Positions 15,194 through 19,326 of a stretch of 19,326 nt of DNA are shown here, in pieces. The notes below the pieces were generated by a model, which ran no database searches, was not told the DNA's origin, and saw nothing but the letters and a program-made list of their open reading frames with translations. Source of the DNA: CAYILR01 sp964364175 (GTDB lineage Bacteria > Bdellovibrionota > UBA1018); NCBI GenBank assembly GCA_964364175.1, contig CAYILR010000057.1, forward strand, positions 1 to 19,326, in the 5' to 3' direction. Within the stretch, counting starts at the first letter, position 1. Each line of letters begins with the position of its first letter. Both the position numbers and the translations under genes were made by a program.

Positions 15194-17429
15194 CCTTCAG
15201 CCCGAGTTGAGCCACATCGAAAAGATTCACGACGATCTCGATGTTTTCGTCACGACAGATGGGATTCAAGGATGCGTGTTTGAGATGCCTATTTTGGATC
15301 TTGAATCACGAGACATTGAATCCAAAATGAATGCATTAGAACGCTTTCTAGCGGCTCTACTCGAAGGACAGACCCTTCGCGTGATTCGGCGAAGCACTTT
15401 GGGTCGTGAAGGTTTTCACTCTCACTTTCGAACACAAGCCATTGAATCGTTAGGATGGAATGAACATCGCGTCTTTTTGTCTGTGGAGTCTTCGCCCAAA
15501 GATCCGTTGGCACTAAAAACCTGGGTTCCTGCTCTTTTCAAACGTCGATCTCCAACCACACATGCTGCGCTTGAATTTGCGCAAACGATCCCAGTGACAA
15601 TGATTCGGGAATTAGGGGCTTACTGCCTCTGTGGAACAGAACTTGAATCTGAATTCCGACTCCCCGATGTTCAGGTATCCAAAGGTCCTGGATATCTGAA
15701 TTTTGGAAGCACCCTTTTAGGGATCATTCGAGTCTATAAGCCTGGAGTTCAGGCTCTGGAAATCTCCTCTTTGAGTACGCTTCTCATGGATATTCCTTTG
15801 CCTTTTGAAGTCACGGTGTCTGTTCGAAAAGTCAATCGAGTGATGGCCGATTTTAAGCTTCGGTCAAAACTCGCCAGGCAAGAGTTGAACTCAGATCCTA
15901 CATCGCAAGCCAAACAAGAAGCTCTCCAAAAGACACTCAGTGAAACAAGTCTTCAAGGTGCCCATCTATTTGAAGTCGAGTGGATCATCGCGCTTGGTCG
16001 TTCTAGCGAAGCCACGCTACGTAATGACCTAGACCATGTGAAATCACGCCTGTCAGCACTGGGCGATGTGATGATCGAAACCGTGGGGTCAGCTCGTTCT
16101 TATTTTTCATCGAGAATCGGAGCACCCATGCACCACCATTATCTCGAAGAAGCATCCATTGTTCCGTTTGTCCTGCCCGTATTTTCTTCTGGAGAAGTAC
16201 TCAAACGTCGATCTCACCCCAGCAAAAGAACTCTAGTAGTCCATCGAGTGGATGGATCTTTGCACCGCTTTGATCCGTTTGATTCGAGGTTTCTGGCCTA
16301 CAACACGATCATTTCTGGGAAAACAGGTTCAGGAAAAAGTGTCCTAGCGGGCTTACTCAGTTCAGCACTACTCCAAGATCCCGATATTCGAATGATCAAG
16401 GTGGATGTGGGTGGAAGTTACAAAAAGGAATGTGAAGCCTTAAAAGGGACACAAACTGATTTTAGGCTAGATATTCCTTCAGGCGTAAATCCCTTTCGGA
16501 CCTTCACAAAAACCCATGCTCTGAACGAATCCGTCGATATTTTGGCAGAGCTTTTGGCGACCCTCATTCGCGAAGAGAATGAGGCACAAATCAGTAAACA
16601 AATGCGTGGAGATATTGAAACCAGCCTCAAGCGTTTTATTGAGAAGTTTGATTCCAGCGCCCAACAACCACCGAGTATTGATGCGTTCCTAGCCGCGGAA
16701 ACTGATTTTCCGAGACGATCCCTTCTCACTCGTTGGGCACGTGGAGGTGTATTTGAAAACGCACTCAAAGAACCTTCTCACCCGGGTCAAATCAAAACGC
16801 CTCAGTACCGATATTTTAACTTTGAAAATATTCAGGCGGCTTCTAATCGGGATTTTTCTGAAGGGGTGATGGCTGCGGTGATTGCACAGGTTAATCTTGA
16901 AATGCTTTCCTTGGGTGATCGTTCTCACGGCCAGTCAGGCGAGAGATTGGTTCTTTTTTGCGATGAAACAAAGTTCTTTATCGATCGGTTTGCTTCCTTT
17001 TTTCTATTAACGGCTGCTAACTTTAGAAAATTTGGGCACGGCCTGATTTTAATGCTCCAAAATATTCGGAACGCAGAGATCACACACGCGGATGGGAGTC
17101 TGGATTCAGGATTGATCTTAAATTCTCCCACGCGGATTTTTCTTCCCGCAGATACAGAGACAGAATATCTGAAATCGCAATTTCAATTTTCTGATTCACA
17201 CCTCCAAGCCATTGTCACTCATCCGTACCGAGGACGAGAATATCGCGAGGCAGTACTCCAAGATGATCTGGGGACTCGGATCATCCGCGTATTTCTGACG
17301 GACGAAGAGTATTGGAGAACCACCTCCAGCAAAGACGATCAGACCAAGTTTAATCAATTACGTGCGGCAGTCCCAGGTCTCACTCTTCAGGAGGCGATTC
17401 GATGTTTAATCGTAAGATCTGGATCATGA
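15177..17429 (+). CDS. VirB4/TraC-like secretion ATPase
   Basis: A 750-residue ATPase of the VirB4/TraC type, which energises pilus biogenesis and substrate transfer at the inner membrane. The C-terminal ATPase domain has Walker A GKTGSGKS (381-388), followed by the DVGGSYKK strand, Walker B LVLFCDET (D596, E597) and the GLILMLQNIRNAE and LNSPTRIFLP segments typical of the family. The N-terminal 370 residues form the usual less conserved domain. ATG 15177 has GAGAGG six bases upstream; the frame extends to a GTG at 15138 inside virB3 without a ribosome binding site. Its length is normal (VirB4 about 790). Confidence 0.92.
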   Translation: MILSHSLQPELSHIEKIHDDLDVFVTTDGIQGCVFEMPILDLESRDIESKMNALERFLAALLEGQTLRVIRRSTLGREGFHSHFRTQAIESLGWNEHRVFLSVESSPKDPLALKTWVPALFKRRSPTTHAALEFAQTIPVTMIRELGAYCLCGTELESEFRLPDVQVSKGPGYLNFGSTLLGIIRVYKPGVQALEISSLSTLLMDIPLPFEVTVSVRKVNRVMADFKLRSKLARQELNSDPTSQAKQEALQKTLSETSLQGAHLFEVEWIIALGRSSEATLRNDLDHVKSRLSALGDVMIETVGSARSYFSSRIGAPMHHHYLEEASIVPFVLPVFSSGEVLKRRSHPSKRTLVVHRVDGSLHRFDPFDSRFLAYNTIISGKTGSGKSVLAGLLSSALLQDPDIRMIKVDVGGSYKKECEALKGTQTDFRLDIPSGVNPFRTFTKTHALNESVDILAELLATLIREENEAQISKQMRGDIETSLKRFIEKFDSSAQQPPSIDAFLAAETDFPRRSLLTRWARGGVFENALKEPSHPGQIKTPQYRYFNFENIQAASNRDFSEGVMAAVIAQVNLEMLSLGDRSHGQSGERLVLFCDETKFFIDRFASFFLLTAANFRKFGHGLILMLQNIRNAEITHADGSLDSGLILNSPTRIFLPADTETEYLKSQFQFSDSHLQAIVTHPYRGREYREAVLQDDLGTRIIRVFLTDEEYWRTTSSKDDQTKFNQLRAAVPGLTLQEAIRCLIVRSGS

Positions 17430-19054
17430 CTACAAGTATAGGTCTTTTCGCTTGCCCGTCTTACGCGTTCGATCCTTTCACAGTGGGGAGTGTGGTGGGT
17501 GCAGGCGCAGGAGCTCTCAGTGCTGTGTCAGGAGCAGCGGGAGAAGTTTCCTCGACTGCCAATGCATTCACAGATCTTTACAGCGAAATCGATTCAGATT
17601 CAGAAGTGGGTCAATCAGGCAGCAAGATCATTCGAGAAATTAAGGAGATCGAGGCTCTCGCCTATGACGTGGGTTACACGAAAGAGGAGTTGGAGCAGCT
17701 CACTGAGGAGTCGGCGAGCAGCGACGCGGCCAAGCGACTCTCAACGACTCTTCAATCCATGACCAAGGCCGTACGCGCAGGAAAGCGAGTGGCCAGGCTC
17801 TTCATGAAACTCGATGAAAAGGCAAAGCTAGCACAAGTCGAATCTACGCAGATCCAACGCGAGCAGCTCGTTGCTCTCTATAAACAAATCGAAATGGAAC
17901 ACGCGCGTGAGCTTCGGGACATCAAAGATGAACTGAAGGAACTTAAAAACAAAAAAAGCCAGATCGAAGTCCTGAAACGTGAGGAAAAAGAAGCGGGTGC
18001 AAAACTCTTTGGAAAAACAGGAGTTCTGTCTTTTCCAAAACAGGACGCAGTGATGGAAGAAGCACTTCGATTGGCGATGAGCCTGAGACCTGCACTTTTT
18101 TCTTTGCTTCTTTTAGTTTTTTTATCTCGTGCACTCTTTTATCAATTTGGATTCTTTGGAGCCAATAAACATGGCTCATTGATTCGCGACACCTTGATTT
18201 GCTCACTGCTCCTCATGGTGTTTCCAGAAATCGTCAGACTCAGCATTCAGATTTGCAATGACCTTGCGTCTCAGATCGGTCCAAGAGAAATGCAAGAGAT
18301 TGATCCGAAGACCTTAGATTTTCCTCCCACATTGAGTTTGCTTGCCAAGACTCGAATTGGAGTAGAGTGGCTCTTTCAGTGGATTAAATTTGTGGCATTT
18401 ACGGTGACCAAGTTTCTGTCGAATTTTGGACTCTCATTTTTAATTCTGCTTTTCCCCATCATCATTTTTTGTTCACAGATGCTGAGCTTCACGGTGGCTT
18501 GGCCTATTTTCTTAGGTGGATTTATTTCGATTTGTCTTTGGCCACTTCTCTGGAACGCAACAGGACTGCTTGCCGTACTGATTTGGAGAAAACAAAATGC
18601 AACAATCTCAGATCAGATTGCTACGGTCTTATTTTCAATTTTGCAGTTTCTATCTCCGCTCATTGCAGTGTCGGCCCTCAAAGGCCAACACCTCTACGGC
18701 TCTATTCGTTCGGCAAGTGGCACACTCAGTAGTGCTGCGACGGGAGCCACAGGTTCAATCACAAACCAAGCCAAGGGATTTGTCATGGGGACGGCGGGCC
18801 ACTACGGCGGAAGTAAATTGGGGAGAGCAGTCGCTTATCCGATCAATCAGGGCCTTTCACGCATGATCGCAGGAGGTATGCGAGGAAAAGCTGCCACGGG
18901 CACTCAGCAAGGCGTTTTGAGAGCGGTGGGCTCTGGGGTGGTTTTTAACGAAAGATCGGCACCAGAGATGAAACGGAGCGCTCGCGCGCGCTTCGTGAGT
19001 GGATTTGGATCCAAAACTCTTTTGAATTCAAAAGGAGATCATTCTCATGAATAA
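17402..19054 (+). CDS. VirB6/TrbL-like membrane protein with N-terminal periplasmic coiled-coil domain
   Basis: A 550-residue protein with three parts. An N-terminal signal sequence (to about SYA-FDP) leads to a Gly/Ala/Ser-rich and then highly charged coiled-coil region (about 60-205). A polytopic core with about six or seven membrane segments follows (228-430; for example SLLLLVFLSRALF, FLILLFPIIIFC and FLGGFISICLWPLLWN), then a glycine-rich soluble tail of about 120 residues. The membrane core resembles VirB6/TrbL/TraG-N channel proteins. The coiled coil after a signal peptide resembles VirB5/TrbJ-type proteins, whose separate gene is absent between the VirB4-like and VirB6-like genes. ATG 17402 has AGGAGG (17389-17394) and overlaps the preceding gene by 28 nt. 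Confidence 0.75.
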   Translation: MFNRKIWIMTTSIGLFACPSYAFDPFTVGSVVGAGAGALSAVSGAAGEVSSTANAFTDLYSEIDSDSEVGQSGSKIIREIKEIEALAYDVGYTKEELEQLTEESASSDAAKRLSTTLQSMTKAVRAGKRVARLFMKLDEKAKLAQVESTQIQREQLVALYKQIEMEHARELRDIKDELKELKNKKSQIEVLKREEKEAGAKLFGKTGVLSFPKQDAVMEEALRLAMSLRPALFSLLLLVFLSRALFYQFGFFGANKHGSLIRDTLICSLLLMVFPEIVRLSIQICNDLASQIGPREMQEIDPKTLDFPPTLSLLAKTRIGVEWLFQWIKFVAFTVTKFLSNFGLSFLILLFPIIIFCSQMLSFTVAWPIFLGGFISICLWPLLWNATGLLAVLIWRKQNATISDQIATVLFSILQFLSPLIAVSALKGQHLYGSIRSASGTLSSAATGATGSITNQAKGFVMGTAGHYGGSKLGRAVAYPINQGLSRMIAGGMRGKAATGTQQGVLRAVGSGVVFNERSAPEMKRSARARFVSGFGSKTLLNSKGDHSHE

Positions 19055-19310
19055 AATCTTACGCCCTGTAGTCATGGTGTCACTGGCTAAACGCCTGGGT
19101 GTACTGGCTCTGCTGGGGTACGGAGCGGTCACTACCGTTCTACTGATGCGACTCACTCCCATCCCGCTTCTGATTGGTGTGGATCAATACGGAACTCGAG
19201 TTATTGGAGCAGGAGATGATCGGCTGCTACGGCGAGAAAAAGAAAATTTTCTCAAACTGTTTGTTTCTCAACTCGTAACTGTTCAGCCTGATTATGCGAG
19301 CAGTGGCTGA
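19047..19310 (+). CDS. VirB8/TraE-like protein, N-terminal part with early stop
   Basis: An 87-residue product with a membrane segment (about 15-42, RLGVLALLGYGAVTTVLLM) and the start of a periplasmic domain: PIPLLIGVDQYGTRVIGAGDDRLL and NFLKLFVSQLVTVQPDY. This is the usual N-terminal layout of VirB8/TraE proteins, which are normally around 200 residues or more. The frame stops at TGA 19308, 16 bases before the window ends. Either a frameshift or nonsense change is present, or this is a short stand-alone protein; the next bases would decide. It has AAGGAG upstream and overlaps the preceding stop by 8 nt. Confidence 0.6.
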   Translation: MNKILRPVVMVSLAKRLGVLALLGYGAVTTVLLMRLTPIPLLIGVDQYGTRVIGAGDDRLLRREKENFLKLFVSQLVTVQPDYASSG

Positions 19311-19326
19311 AGCGGTGCACCTAAAA

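Overview
The window looks like the left end of an integrative, plasmid-like conjugative element of a Gram-negative bacterium. Gram-negative origin is supported by lipoprotein signals, a sigma-54 promoter with an NtrC-type regulator, and a type IV secretion gene set. The style of the genes (a 7TM hybrid kinase, large novel lipoproteins) would fit Bdellovibrionota or a related lineage, but that is only an impression. No relaxase, coupling protein or integrase lies in the window, so mobility is inferred from the partition, replication and secretion genes plus a probable tRNA attachment site.

Layout. (1) 1-434: the 3' half of a tRNA-Thr(CGT) gene on the minus strand, broken in the anticodon loop (a probable att site), then non-coding DNA ending in a strong hairpin terminator. 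(2) 435-2628: parA followed, with an 8-nt overlap, by a gene whose product resembles lambda O-type replication initiators. That gene carries two clusters of 10-bp palindromes in 18-bp register. The second cluster is followed by a 35-bp stretch of about 91% A+T, so the origin (or centromere) is very probably inside the gene. (3) 2701-4164: a free-standing AlbA_2/HATPase (COG2865-like) protein of accessory character. (4) 4322-8918: a tightly packed three-gene regulatory operon, consisting of a sigma-54-dependent response regulator, a SAM methyltransferase and a 7TM hybrid histidine kinase. (5) 8919-9082: a control region with a 22-bp perfect palindrome about 100 bp upstream of a near-consensus sigma-54 promoter. 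(6) 9083-19310: a continuous operon in which every junction overlaps or almost touches. It encodes two large paralogous cysteine-rich lipoproteins, a small lipoprotein, a VirB2-like pilin, VirB3/TraL-like and VirB4/TraC-like proteins, a protein that looks like a VirB5+VirB6 fusion, and the N-terminal part of a VirB8/TraE-like protein with an early stop.

How it may work together (inference): the kinase senses an envelope or extracellular signal, possibly linked to the methyltransferase product, and phosphorylates the response regulator. The regulator binds the GTCCA-N6-TGGAC palindrome upstream of the transfer operon and activates its sigma-54 promoter. A second copy of the same palindrome upstream of the regulator gene suggests autoregulation. 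ParA and the iteron-bearing Rep maintain the element when it is circular; the tRNA scar records its integration.
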